This document shows positions 1 to 7,838 of a stretch of 18,934 nucleotides of DNA, one piece after another; the first letter of the stretch is position 1; the number at the start of each line of letters is the position of its first letter. Location: NCBI GenBank assembly GCA_013041835.1, contig JABDRH010000636.1, forward strand, positions 1-18,934. Reading direction: 5' to 3'. Origin of the DNA: Desulfatitalea sp. (GTDB taxonomy: Bacteria; Desulfobacterota; Desulfobacteria; Desulfobacterales; Desulfosarcinaceae). A program made the translations under genes and the position numbers. A model generated the notes under the pieces. That model was given only the letters and a program-made list of their open reading frames with translations, made no database searches and was not told the origin of the DNA.

Positions 1-1
1 G

Positions 2-229
2 CGGCAAATCTTTCCTGTGCTCACCTCGGCCGAACGGGTAAGCATTGATCTTTCCGCGGTGACCGAGTGCGACGGCGCGGGTATCCAGATGGTCTGCCAG
101 ATGTGGCGGGCCATGCAAGTCCGGGGCAAATCGATCCGCATGACCGCCGTTTCGACAAAGGCTTTGGCCGCCATGCAACTGGCCGGCATGGATGCGCAAT
201 TTTTATCAGCCCACCTGAATGAGGTGTGA
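2..229 (+). CDS. STAS-domain protein, 3' part (5' end outside window)
   Basis: The reading frame is open from the window edge, so the true start lies upstream; an internal GTG at 17 is probably not the start. The 75 visible residues match the second half of a STAS (anti-sigma-factor-antagonist-like) domain: a beta strand ending ERVSIDLSAV, the switch loop ECDGAGIQ where SpoIIAA-type proteins carry the phosphorylatable Asp-Ser, then the helix-strand-helix end. Here the loop reads Asp-Gly rather than Asp-Ser, so phosphorylation like SpoIIAA's may not occur at that position. The stop is 3 nt before the cheA GTG, and the GAGGTG at its 3' end serves as the cheA ribosome binding site, so the two are translationally coupled. 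Small STAS proteins are known in chemotaxis operons; the exact role here is not visible. Confidence 0.8.
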   Translation, partial: RQIFPVLTSAERVSIDLSAVTECDGAGIQMVCQMWRAMQVRGKSIRMTAVSTKALAAMQLAGMDAQFLSAHLNEV

Positions 230-232
230 TCT

Positions 233-2344
233 GTGGACAACCAAAAAGAAGCCTATCGCATCGAAGCGTATGAACTGCTTGCCGAGTTGGAAACATCTTT
301 GCTGGAGTTGGAAACTTCGCCCGATGATTTTGAGCTGGTGGATCGGGTCTTCCGTGCCATGCACACCATTAAAGGTTCTGGCGCCATGTTCGGCTTTGAT
401 GACATCGCCGAGTTCACGCATGACGTGGAATCGGTATTCGACATGGTGCGCGACGGCAAGATGGCTGTAACGCCCCATTTGGTCAACCTGGCCCTGATGG
501 CCAGGGACCAGATCAAGTTGATGCTCGACCGCACCGGCCCGGCATCGGCCACAGAGCACCAACAAGCGGATGAAATTCTTGCCGGATTTCGCATACTGCT
601 CGACAATGCACAACACGATGACGATTGCACCGTCAACGAAGAGCCGACAACGCCCGAGTGTGCGAATGAAAATACCACCTTGCCGGAAAAGATCTACCGA
701 ATTTACTTCGCCCCCCATGAAACGGTCTTTGAGAAAGGAACAAATCCGCTTGCCTTGCTGGCCGAATTGGCGGATCTCGGACTTTGCCGGGCGTTGCTGC
801 ACACCGATCGTTTGCCTGCGGCTGAAGGGTACGATCCTCAAGTATGCTACCTGTATTGGGATATCATGCTCGCCAGCCGGGCGGAACTGAACACCGTCCA
901 GGATATTTTCATCTTTATCGAAGACGATTGCGACCTGAGCATCGACATTATCGAAACGCTGGACGACGAGGGTGAGACCTACGATGCCAAACGCCTGGGA
1001 GAAATCCTGGTGGACCGCGGCGACCTGACCCCCGAACAGATTGACACGACCTTGAAGAAACAACAGCGCATCGGTGAAATGTTGGTCGGCGCTCAACAAA
1101 TCAGCCCCGGCAAGGTTGAAGCGGCCCTTGCCGAACAAGATTTCGTAAAATCCGCACGCACGCAACGCGAAGTGCAATCCAATACCGTCAGTGTGCGCGT
1201 GGCGGCCGAAAAACTGGACAACCTGGTCAACCTGGTCGGTGAACTGGTCACCGTACAGGCCCGCCTGAGCCAGAAAGCCATGCTGGAACGTGACCCTGAA
1301 CTGCTCTCCATTACCGAAGTGGTGGAGCGGCTCACCGCCGAACTGCGCGATAACACCCTGAGCATCCGCATGCTGCCCATCGACACCACTTTTAACAAGC
1401 TGCGCCGTCTGGTGCGCGATCTGTCCAGGGAGCTTGGAAAAAGCATTCTGCTCAAAACCGAGGGCGGCGATACCGAATTGGACAAAACAGTCATCGAGCA
1501 ACTCAACGACCCGCTGGTGCATATTCTACGCAACAGCATCGATCACGGCATCGAAATGCCGGATCAACGCACAGTGGCCGGCAAAGCCGAGCAGGGCCTC
1601 ATCCGCTTAAGGGCCGAACACTCCGGCGCCAACGTGCTCATCCACATCAGCGACGACGGCACCGGCATCGATTCGAAGCACATCCGCCGCAAAGCAATTG
1701 AAAAAGGGTTGCTCGCCCCGGACGCCGAGGTAAGCGAAAAGGAGCTGATGCAATTGCTTTTCGCCCCGGGCTTTTCCACGGTCGGGTCGGTGACCAATGT
1801 ATCGGGTCGCGGCGTAGGCATGGATGTGGTCAAGCGCAGCATCGAAAACCTGCGCGGCAGCGTGAATATCCAGAGCCGCAAGGGCGAGGGCACCACCATC
1901 ACGCTTATACTGCCCTTGACGCTTGCCATCATCGACGGCCTGCTCGTGGAGATCGGCACGGATAAGTTCGTTCTGCCCCTTTCGGCCATCGAGGAGTGCG
2001 TGGAGCTGACCCGCGAGGACCTGGCCGGCACCCACGGTCGCAATATCCTGAATATCCGCGGCCAAATCGTACCCTTTGTTCCCTTGCGCGGGCATTTCGG
2101 TATTCCGGGTGATCCGCCCGACATCGAGCAGGTGGTGATTAACACCGTGGACGGCCAGCGGTTGGGCATTGTTGTGGACCGCGTCATCGGTGAGCACCAA
2201 ATCGTGATCAAAACGATGAATTCGCTATACAAAGACGTACATGAAGTCTCCGGCGCCACCATCCTGGGCGACGGCACCGTGGCCCTCATCCTTGATGTGC
2301 AAAAGCTGGTGAAAGAGCTGAATGCAGAGGAACTGGCAGCGTAG
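233..2344 (+). CDS. cheA: Chemotaxis histidine kinase CheA
   Basis: This 703-residue cytoplasmic kinase signals from receptor/CheW arrays to CheY and CheB. Domains in order: HPt (about 1-105) with phospho-acceptor His44 in HTIKGSGAMFG; a P2-like docking domain (about 153-240, starting KIYRIYF); two tandem MshEN-like 24-residue motifs (254-277 and 279-302); dimerisation helices (about 318-385, with NLVNLVGELVT); the HATPase with N box around LVHILRNSIDHG (429-439), G1 box DDGTGID (474-480) and G2 box SGRGVGMDVV (524-533); and a CheW-like domain (about 565-700). All catalytic boxes look intact. The GTG start is supported by GAGGTG 6 nt upstream and by the HPt helix beginning at once. A 42-nt gap separates it from cheD. 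The MshEN-like pair is the unusual part. Confidence 0.98.
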   Translation: MDNQKEAYRIEAYELLAELETSLLELETSPDDFELVDRVFRAMHTIKGSGAMFGFDDIAEFTHDVESVFDMVRDGKMAVTPHLVNLALMARDQIKLMLDRTGPASATEHQQADEILAGFRILLDNAQHDDDCTVNEEPTTPECANENTTLPEKIYRIYFAPHETVFEKGTNPLALLAELADLGLCRALLHTDRLPAAEGYDPQVCYLYWDIMLASRAELNTVQDIFIFIEDDCDLSIDIIETLDDEGETYDAKRLGEILVDRGDLTPEQIDTTLKKQQRIGEMLVGAQQISPGKVEAALAEQDFVKSARTQREVQSNTVSVRVAAEKLDNLVNLVGELVTVQARLSQKAMLERDPELLSITEVVERLTAELRDNTLSIRMLPIDTTFNKLRRLVRDLSRELGKSILLKTEGGDTELDKTVIEQLNDPLVHILRNSIDHGIEMPDQRTVAGKAEQGLIRLRAEHSGANVLIHISDDGTGIDSKHIRRKAIEKGLLAPDAEVSEKELMQLLFAPGFSTVGSVTNVSGRGVGMDVVKRSIENLRGSVNIQSRKGEGTTITLILPLTLAIIDGLLVEIGTDKFVLPLSAIEECVELTREDLAGTHGRNILNIRGQIVPFVPLRGHFGIPGDPPDIEQVVINTVDGQRLGIVVDRVIGEHQIVIKTMNSLYKDVHEVSGATILGDGTVALILDVQKLVKELNAEELAA
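992..1138 (+). repeat. Tandem MshEN-like motifs inside CheA
   Basis: Two 24-residue units, CheA residues 254-277 and 279-302, share the pattern R-[LI]-G-E-x-L-V-x(9)-[QK]-x(4)-L-x-x-Q. The first begins RLGEILVDRG and ends LKKQ; the second begins RIGEMLVGAQ and ends LAEQ. This resembles the paired motifs of the MshEN domain of type II secretion/type IV pilus ATPases, which bind cyclic di-GMP in MshE. The linker here is one residue, whereas MshEN motifs are normally about five residues apart, and the second unit lacks the glycine seen after the first (Gly263). Cyclic di-GMP binding is therefore only a possibility. Confidence 0.6.
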
Positions 2345-2386
2345 AACGACGAATCAAATGGATTCCCGACAAACGGACCGAACACA

Positions 2387-2971
2387 ATGGCGTATTGGCG
2401 GCATCACGATGGTCGACCCCATATTTACCTCAAGCCCGGTCAGGTATGCATCAGTGAAAGGGAAATCATCGTGACGACGGTACTGGGATCTTGTGTATCG
2501 GCGACTTTTTTTCACCGGCCCAGCGGCCTGGCCGCCATTTGCCATGCCATGCAGCCCAGGTGCCCGCGTTCGTTGCCCAGTTCGGCGACCTGCCCCGCAG
2601 AGTGCGAAAACCGCTATCGTTACACGGTATGCGCCATCGAAGGCATGCATCGCCGTCTGTTGCAGTTTGGCGTGCAACCGCACGAACTGGAAGTCAAATT
2701 GTTCGGTGGCGCCGCCCTGATCGGGAAAAATCCCGGCCGGGCCGACAGCCGCTCCATTGGGCAGCTCAACGTCAAGGCAGCCACGGATTCACTCATCGAT
2801 TGCGGCCTGACCCTTAAAGTGGCGAATGTGGGCGGCAATTTCGGACGTAAGATGATTTTCGATACCGCCACGGGTGAAGTGTTCATGAAGCGCCTGAAAA
2901 AAATACATACCGTGGAAGGCGCATCGACCCTGGCGGATACAACGCCGGTAATCCTAAAAAGGGATTTTTAG
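2387..2971 (+). CDS. cheD: Chemoreceptor glutamine deamidase CheD
   Basis: CheD deamidates glutamines in chemoreceptor methylation helices. The catalytic triad of the family (Thr, Cys, His) fits Thr30, Cys36 in VLGSCVSA, and His53 in AICHAMQP; the Cys-to-His distance of 17 equals that of Thermotoga CheD as I recall it. The KLFGGAALIG motif (about residues 104-113) and the VGGNFGRKM motif near the C-terminus are also typical. At 194 residues it is longer than the usual 155-165 because of a cysteine-containing insertion after the catalytic His (Cys59, Cys69, Cys73, Cys82) and a short C-terminal tail. The ATG start has only a weak upstream Shine-Dalgarno, but no earlier start in this frame fits. 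It lies 42 nt after cheA and 7 nt before the kinase gene. Confidence 0.95.
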   Translation: MAYWRHHDGRPHIYLKPGQVCISEREIIVTTVLGSCVSATFFHRPSGLAAICHAMQPRCPRSLPSSATCPAECENRYRYTVCAIEGMHRRLLQFGVQPHELEVKLFGGAALIGKNPGRADSRSIGQLNVKAATDSLIDCGLTLKVANVGGNFGRKMIFDTATGEVFMKRLKKIHTVEGASTLADTTPVILKRDF

Positions 2972-2978
2972 CATTCCC

Positions 2979-4904
2979 ATGTCACGCCACGCAACCAGTG
3001 CTGCAAACACCCTCTGTGAATTCACCATGCAGACCGATACGTATGGGCGGTTGGTCAGCATGGATGCAACAGGGCTTGACCTTCTCGGGTATGAGCGCGG
3101 CGACCTTTCCACCGGTCTGCCATTTGAAACGCTGTTCTTGTCCGCTGATCAACAATGCGTCCAGGATAACCTGCGGCGCGCCAAAAGAGGCGAGTGGCTC
3201 GGCCTGATCCCATACACGCTTTTGGATCGAACGGGAAATGCTTTTCAGGCCCTGATCGACGGTCGTCTTAATGAAACCGGAGAAGGCCTCCGCCACACCG
3301 TTCTGGTATTGCCGCGGCACGCCCCCGCTGCAAACGTGGTAAAGGAGCACAACACACTTTTCAATACCGTGCTTTCCAGCATTCCCTGTGGTTTGTACAT
3401 CGTGGATCGGTTTGGGCGTATCGTCCATTGGAATCCGGCCGCCGCCGTCATAACCGGCTTGAGCAGCATGCAAACCATCGGCAAAACCTGCAAAGAGGTG
3501 ATAAGCTGCCCTAACCTCGAAGAAAAGTGCCCATTGGTCAATGGCGGTCAGGGCAAGGTGATGCCGCTGTGCGTCCAAGTGTCCATGACGGTGGGCAGCC
3601 GCAAGATCCAGCTGCAAAAGACATCGGTCTATATCAATGACACCGACGATACTATCATCGGCGCCGTGGAAAGCTTCGTGGACATGAGCTTGCAGTATGA
3701 AACGCAGGCGGCACTGGCAGAGGCACAGGAACTGTCCAAATCCGCCCGCCAGGCCAAGCGTCATTTCCTTGCCAACATGAGCCACGAAATCCGCACGCCC
3801 ATCAATGGCATCATCGGTATGCTGGAACTGATGCTCTCCTCGGACAATTGCGGCGTCGGTCAGCGCGATTACCTGCTCAACGCCAAACGGTCGGCGCATT
3901 TGCTCAAAAACCTCATCGGGGATCTGCTCGATTTTGCCGTGGTGGAAAAAGGCGAACTGGATATCGAGCACACCGGTTTTTCCCTGCACAGTGTCATCGG
4001 TTCGGTCATCGTCCGGCAGACCGAGTTGATGCAGAACAAATTGGTCTGTATTCACAGCCATATCGAAGATGATGTGCCGGACAACATCCACGGCGATTCG
4101 GGCCGGCTTTACCAGATTCTCAAACACCTGGTGGGCAACGCCATCAAGTTCACACCCAAGGGCGAGGTGGCGGTCGGCGTTTCGAAAGTGCAATCGCCAA
4201 CCCCGGCGGACACGCCGGATCACCGGCAAATCGCGCTGCATTTCAAGGTCAGCGACACTGGCGTGGGTATCCACAAGGCCAGGCTGGAATCAATCTTCGA
4301 GGCCATGGCTCAGGCGGACGAATCGTCCACGCGCACCTTTGGCGGGCTGGGTATCGGCCTGAGCATCGTCCATCGGCTGGTGGTTCTGATGGAAGGCCGG
4401 ATTTGGATGGACAGTCAGCCCGGCAAGGGCACGGTGGTGCATTTCGTGCTGCCGTTCAAAAGCAATATCCGAAACACCACCGATCCGGCCCCAACGACCA
4501 TGGCGCAATACCAGGGGAACTGTTGGATTTCCGAATCCACGGGCCTTGAGCTATCACCGGCAGACGCGGCTGAGGATTCAGACCCGGCTGGACTCAAACT
4601 GGTCCCCATGCCGTTGCCCGACACATGGCGGGATCAATGCCGGGAACTCTTGGACCTGATGACCGTGCAACCCAACCGTGTAGAAGGCCTGATCAAAAGG
4701 CTTAAAAAGGAAGCCGTCAATGCCAATCAAAACGGCGTTGCGACCCTGCTTTTTCGCCTGCTGCTGGCCCTGAGACGACAGGATCAGGACAGTATTCGCC
4801 ATTGCCGAACAGTGCTGTCGCGTAAAATAGAAAGCATCAGCGGCCAAAAGGCAGGGATACATAGTCAAGGAGGACATCGTGAAGATTTTGATTGCCGAGG
4901 ATGA
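2979..4904 (+). CDS. PAS-PAS sensor histidine kinase in the che operon
   Basis: This 641-residue protein has no membrane segments, so it is probably a cytoplasmic sensor kinase. PAS-like domain 1 spans about 12-110 and PAS domain 2 about 123-235. PAS 2 holds four cysteines (171, 177, 184, 198) around SCPNLEEKCPL, a pattern I recall from other deltaproteobacterial PAS domains. A coiled linker leads to the HisKA domain with phospho-acceptor His269 in MSHEIRTPING, then a HATPase with HLVGNAIKFT (383-392), DTGVGI (426-431) and GGLGIGLSIV (455-464). There is no receiver domain. The last ~80 residues form a charged helical tail without an obvious HPt histidine motif. The 3' end overlaps the next gene by 26 nt, so that response regulator is the likely partner. 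Its signal is unknown; the che-operon position suggests input to chemotaxis. Confidence 0.93.
   Translation: MSRHATSAANTLCEFTMQTDTYGRLVSMDATGLDLLGYERGDLSTGLPFETLFLSADQQCVQDNLRRAKRGEWLGLIPYTLLDRTGNAFQALIDGRLNETGEGLRHTVLVLPRHAPAANVVKEHNTLFNTVLSSIPCGLYIVDRFGRIVHWNPAAAVITGLSSMQTIGKTCKEVISCPNLEEKCPLVNGGQGKVMPLCVQVSMTVGSRKIQLQKTSVYINDTDDTIIGAVESFVDMSLQYETQAALAEAQELSKSARQAKRHFLANMSHEIRTPINGIIGMLELMLSSDNCGVGQRDYLLNAKRSAHLLKNLIGDLLDFAVVEKGELDIEHTGFSLHSVIGSVIVRQTELMQNKLVCIHSHIEDDVPDNIHGDSGRLYQILKHLVGNAIKFTPKGEVAVGVSKVQSPTPADTPDHRQIALHFKVSDTGVGIHKARLESIFEAMAQADESSTRTFGGLGIGLSIVHRLVVLMEGRIWMDSQPGKGTVVHFVLPFKSNIRNTTDPAPTTMAQYQGNCWISESTGLELSPADAAEDSDPAGLKLVPMPLPDTWRDQCRELLDLMTVQPNRVEGLIKRLKKEAVNANQNGVATLLFRLLLALRRQDQDSIRHCRTVLSRKIESISGQKAGIHSQGGHREDFDCRG
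4867..4874 (+). promoter_or_regulatory. Strong Shine-Dalgarno for the response regulator
   Basis: AAGGAGGA lies 4 nt before the GTG at 4879, inside the 3' end of the kinase gene. It decides the start of the response regulator and shows that the 26-nt overlap between the two genes is real, implying translational coupling. Confidence 0.8.
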
Positions 4905-5304
4905 TGACATCAGCCGCAAAATCATCCGCACCATTGTAAGTCGTCTCGGCGCTTGTGACACGGTAGTCGATGGCGCCGAAGCCGTGGAAGCCTTCGAGTT
5001 GGCATGGGAGGACGGTCAGCCGTATGACTTAATTCTTCTGGATATCATGATGCCGGATGTCGACGGCCAGGAGGCCCTCAAGCAGATCCGCCAGATCGAA
5101 CGTCAAATGGGCATCCGTGGCAAGCAGGAAGTAAAAGTGATCATGCTCACGGCCCTGGACGATCCACGCAGCGTGGTCGAGGCCTATTATCGCGGCGGCG
5201 CCAACGCTTATCTGGTCAAACCCATCGATACGGAAAAACTGAAGGCCGAGCTTAAAAAGCTGAACCTGCTGCCGGCCGGGCACGAGCCACAGGGCATGAA
5301 ATAG
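4879..5304 (+). CDS. Stand-alone response regulator (CheY/DivK-like receiver)
   Basis: This is a 141-residue single-receiver protein without an output domain. The acidic pocket is EDD near residues 7-9, the phospho-acceptor is Asp55 in [10 protein letters not shown], the switch Thr is Thr91 in VIMLTA, and the conserved Lys is Lys114 in YLVKPID. An insertion around residues 75-84 makes it slightly longer than CheY. It starts at GTG with a strong Shine-Dalgarno and overlaps the kinase gene, which is its probable phosphodonor. It could act as a phosphate sink, a second motor-binding CheY, or a relay to another output. The 13-nt gap to cheB keeps it in the operon. Confidence 0.93.
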   Translation: MKILIAEDDDISRKIIRTIVSRLGACDTVVDGAEAVEAFELAWEDGQPYDLILLDIMMPDVDGQEALKQIRQIERQMGIRGKQEVKVIMLTALDDPRSVVEAYYRGGANAYLVKPIDTEKLKAELKKLNLLPAGHEPQGMK

Positions 5305-5317
5305 TGAGGCAAGGCCC

Positions 5318-6388
5318 ATGCAAAAGCGTATTCAGGTATTGATCGTCGATGATTCGGCGGTGGTTCGTAACACCCTGGCCGACATTATTGCCTCGGACCC
5401 GCGCCTGGAAGTCATGGCCACGGCCCAGGACCCATTCATCGCAGCCGATAAAATCAGCCGCCAGGTTCCTGCGGTCATCACCCTGGATCTGGAAATGCCG
5501 CGTATGGACGGCCTGACCTTCCTGGAAAAGATCATGAGCCAACACCCCATCCCCGTGGTTATCTGCTCCAGCCTGACGGAAACGGGCTCCCGCTCGGCCC
5601 TCAAGGCCATGGAACTGGGGGCGGTGGATATTATCGCCAAACCCAAGGTGGGTACGCGCACGTTCCTTGAAGAGTCAAAGGTGCGCATTTGCGATACGGT
5701 ATATGCAGCCGCCCGGGCCAATTTGAAGCGCCGAACGCCGCCTCGTGTCATCGCGCCCAAACTGACCGCCGACGCGGTTCTGCAAAAACCCGTCACCAGT
5801 CGCGCCATGGTGCGCACCACGGATAAAGTGGTGGCTGTCGGCGCATCCACCGGCGGAACGGAGGCCTTGCGTATTTTTTTACAGATGTTGCCGCTCGATG
5901 CGCCCGGTATCGTTATCGTTCAGCACATGCCTGAAAATTTCACCCGGGCCTTTGCCGAGCGACTCAACAGCATCTGCCAGGTCACGGTCAAGGAGGCTGA
6001 AAACGACGATACCGTCATGCACGGCCGGGTGCTGATCGCACCGGGCAACCGCCACACCTTGCTCAAGCGCAGCGGCGCGCGCTACTACGTTGAAATCAAG
6101 GATGGCCCGCTAGTCAGCCGTCACCGGCCATCGGTGGACGTCTTGTTTCGTTCCACGGCGCGCCATGCCGGCGCCAATGCCGTGGGCGTCATCATGACCG
6201 GCATGGGCGATGACGGCGCTCAGGGTATGCGCGAAATGAAAGAGTCCGGCGCCTACAACATCGCCCAGGACGAAACCTCGTGCGTGGTTTTCGGCATGCC
6301 CAAAGAGGCGATCAAAAAGGGCGGCGTGGACAAAGTGATGCCGCTCAAGCGTATTGCGGCCGCAGTGTTGAGAGAATGCTTGGTTTAG
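5318..6388 (+). CDS. cheB: Chemoreceptor methylesterase/deamidase CheB
   Basis: CheB removes methyl groups from receptor glutamates when its receiver is phosphorylated by CheA. The receiver (1-120) carries Asp57 in [11 protein letters not shown], the DD pair at 11-12 and Lys108 of the AKPK motif. After a linker, the esterase domain (about 168-356) has the catalytic triad Ser177 ([11 protein letters not shown]), His203 (VQHMPENFT) and Asp299 ([12 protein letters not shown]), corresponding to Ser164/His190/Asp286 of the enteric enzyme. The length of 356 is normal. The ATG is preceded by GAGG 8 nt upstream. After this gene the operon pauses for 125 nt before cheY. Confidence 0.98.
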   Translation: MQKRIQVLIVDDSAVVRNTLADIIASDPRLEVMATAQDPFIAADKISRQVPAVITLDLEMPRMDGLTFLEKIMSQHPIPVVICSSLTETGSRSALKAMELGAVDIIAKPKVGTRTFLEESKVRICDTVYAAARANLKRRTPPRVIAPKLTADAVLQKPVTSRAMVRTTDKVVAVGASTGGTEALRIFLQMLPLDAPGIVIVQHMPENFTRAFAERLNSICQVTVKEAENDDTVMHGRVLIAPGNRHTLLKRSGARYYVEIKDGPLVSRHRPSVDVLFRSTARHAGANAVGVIMTGMGDDGAQGMREMKESGAYNIAQDETSCVVFGMPKEAIKKGGVDKVMPLKRIAAAVLRECLV

Positions 6389-6443
6389 GGCTCCCTGCCC
6401 TCGAAAGACAATGCCGTTGAGCCGGTTAGAAGTGGGCGCAGCT

Positions 6444-6470
6444 TAACTTAACCCGCCCTGCAGCCGATAA
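6444..6470 (+). promoter_or_regulatory. Candidate sigma-28 (FliA) promoter upstream of cheY
   Basis: The cheB-cheY gap holds an exact GCCGATAA at 6463-6470, the sigma-28 minus-10 consensus. At the expected 11-nt spacing lies TAACTTAA (6444-6451), matching the minus-35 consensus TAAAGTTT at its TAA and one other base. Transcription would begin near 6477 and run into cheY-cheR-cheW. The minus-10 is perfect and the minus-35 is weak, so this is a candidate, not a certainty. Confidence 0.5.
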
Positions 6471-6513
6471 TATAGGCGTAATTGTGCAACGAACAGGAGG
6501 AGGTTGCTCCACC

Positions 6514-6879
6514 ATGAGCAAGAAGATTTTAGCCGTCGATGATTCGGCCAGTGTCCGTCAGATGGTCTCATTCACCCTCAAAGGCGCTGGGTACGAGGTA
6601 TTGGAATGCTGCGATGGGCAGGACGCTCTGAATAAGATCACCGGCACAGGCGTACAGATGGTCGTCACGGACTTGAATATGCCCAACATGAACGGATTGG
6701 AGCTGATTCAAGCCCTGCGCGCCAAACCAGAGTGTAAATTCATGCCGATCATTTTCCTCACCACTGAATCCCAACCCGAAAAAAAGGAGGCCGCCAAGGC
6801 CGCCGGCGCCACCGGTTGGATCGTCAAGCCGTTTAAGCCCGAACAACTGCTGGCGGTGGTGAAAAAGCTGCTGGGATAA
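6514..6879 (+). CDS. cheY: Chemotaxis response regulator CheY
   Basis: This 121-residue receiver carries the chemotaxis signal to the flagellar switch. Landmarks are the Asp9-Asp10 pair (AVDDSASVRQ), phospho-acceptor Asp53 (VTDLNMPNMNG), switch Thr83 (IIFLTTE) and Lys105 (WIVKPFKPEQ). Trp102 of GATGWIVKPF occupies the neighbourhood of the aromatic switch residue and is typical of many non-enteric CheY proteins. I chose the ATG at 6514 over an in-frame GTG at 6484 because AGGAGGAGG (6495-6503) sits about 10 nt upstream and the protein then begins MSKKILAVDD like its family. It is separated from cheB by 125 nt with a possible sigma-28 promoter and followed 26 nt later by cheR. Confidence 0.97.
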   Translation: MSKKILAVDDSASVRQMVSFTLKGAGYEVLECCDGQDALNKITGTGVQMVVTDLNMPNMNGLELIQALRAKPECKFMPIIFLTTESQPEKKEAAKAAGATGWIVKPFKPEQLLAVVKKLLG

Positions 6880-6905
6880 CTACCGGACAGGCATCGACCG
6901 CCGGC

Positions 6906-7838
6906 ATGAGATTCGATATGGCATCTGATTTAAACCCGACATACCCATCCAAAGATAAGACCGGCGACATGAACCTTATCCCCAATGGTCCAGCGATGAC
7001 GCCCAAAATGTTTGACGCCTTCAGCAGTCTGATCACTGATATGCTGGGTATCAAGATGCCCGTCACCAAACACACCATGCTGCAATCCCGGCTTCAAAAG
7101 CGGCTGCGGCGATTGGGATTGAAAACGTTCGAAGCCTACTACGATTTTGTGTTCAGCACCGAAGGCCGGCAAAAAGAGCTGGACCACCTGATGGATGCGG
7201 TCACCACCAACAAGACCGATTTTTACCGAGAACCGCGGCATTACCAGGTGCTGACGGAGTTGGTTTTGCCAAATGTATTGCAGCATGGGGCCATTGGCAC
7301 ACGCCGCCCGCTCAAAGTCTGGAGTGCCGGATGTTCCACCGGCGCCGAACCTTATACGCTGGCCATGGTATTGAGTGAATTCGGTGAGCAGGTCAAAGGG
7401 TTCAATTTTAATATTCTGGCCACCGATATCTGCACCCAGGTCCTGGCCAAAGGGCGCAACGCCGTTTATGACGAACGCGATGCCGAGCCCATCCCCTACA
7501 ACGCCCGGAAAAAGTTCCTATTGCGCAGCAAAGATCGCAGCCGGCCTCGGATCCGTATCGTTCCCGAATTACGTCGCCTCGTGGAATTCCGGCGGTTGAA
7601 CCTGATGACATCGGACTATGGCATGGCGGAAGCCATGGATATTATCCTATGCCGCAATGTGATCATCTATTTCGAGCGCCGGACCCAGTTCGCCGTTTTG
7701 AATCGGCTGTGTCGTTGTCTGAAAGACAGCGGCTTTTTATTCATGGGCCATTCGGAAACCCTAAACGGCTTCAGCCTGCCGCTCAAGTCAGTGGCTTCCA
7801 CTGTCTATCAAAAGAAAGGACCGGAGCATGAAAAGTGA
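6906..7838 (+). CDS. cheR: Chemoreceptor methyltransferase CheR
   Basis: CheR methylates receptor glutamates using S-adenosylmethionine. The N-terminal helical domain (about 32-105) contains basic LQKRLRRLGL; the family hallmark NKTDFYREP is at 102-110. The SAM-binding domain has VWSAGCSTGAEPYT (138-151), the acidic strand end ILATDI (170-175), and LCRNVIIYF (248-256), and ends with LFMGHSETL (278-286). The length of 310 slightly exceeds the usual 275-290 because of an N-terminal extension of about 30 polar residues. Alternative ATGs at 6918 and 6969 cannot be excluded, as no start has a strong Shine-Dalgarno. There is no VieP/TPR extension. The 3' end overlaps cheW by 11 nt. Confidence 0.96.
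   Translation: MRFDMASDLNPTYPSKDKTGDMNLIPNGPAMTPKMFDAFSSLITDMLGIKMPVTKHTMLQSRLQKRLRRLGLKTFEAYYDFVFSTEGRQKELDHLMDAVTTNKTDFYREPRHYQVLTELVLPNVLQHGAIGTRRPLKVWSAGCSTGAEPYTLAMVLSEFGEQVKGFNFNILATDICTQVLAKGRNAVYDERDAEPIPYNARKKFLLRSKDRSRPRIRIVPELRRLVEFRRLNLMTSDYGMAEAMDIILCRNVIIYFERRTQFAVLNRLCRCLKDSGFLFMGHSETLNGFSLPLKSVASTVYQKKGPEHEK

Noticed and set aside
206..1522. 438-codon open frame on the minus strand opposite cheA
   Set aside because: It is the mirror of G/C-rich cheA codons, has no recognisable domain or Shine-Dalgarno, and cheA itself is unmistakable on the plus strand.
2982..4274. 430-codon open frame on the minus strand opposite the histidine kinase
   Set aside because: Its sequence has no family features, and the plus strand encodes intact HisKA and HATPase motifs.
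5444..5451. GCCGATAA octamer in cheB (another at 15758-15765 in the adhesin gene)
   Set aside because: Both lie inside coding sequence as Ala-Asp codons and lack a TAAA element at 15-16 nt upstream, so they are probably chance.
6484..6513. GTG-started 10-residue extension of CheY
   Set aside because: The strong AGGAGGAGG lies inside this extension and serves the ATG at 6514, which gives the normal CheY N-terminus.
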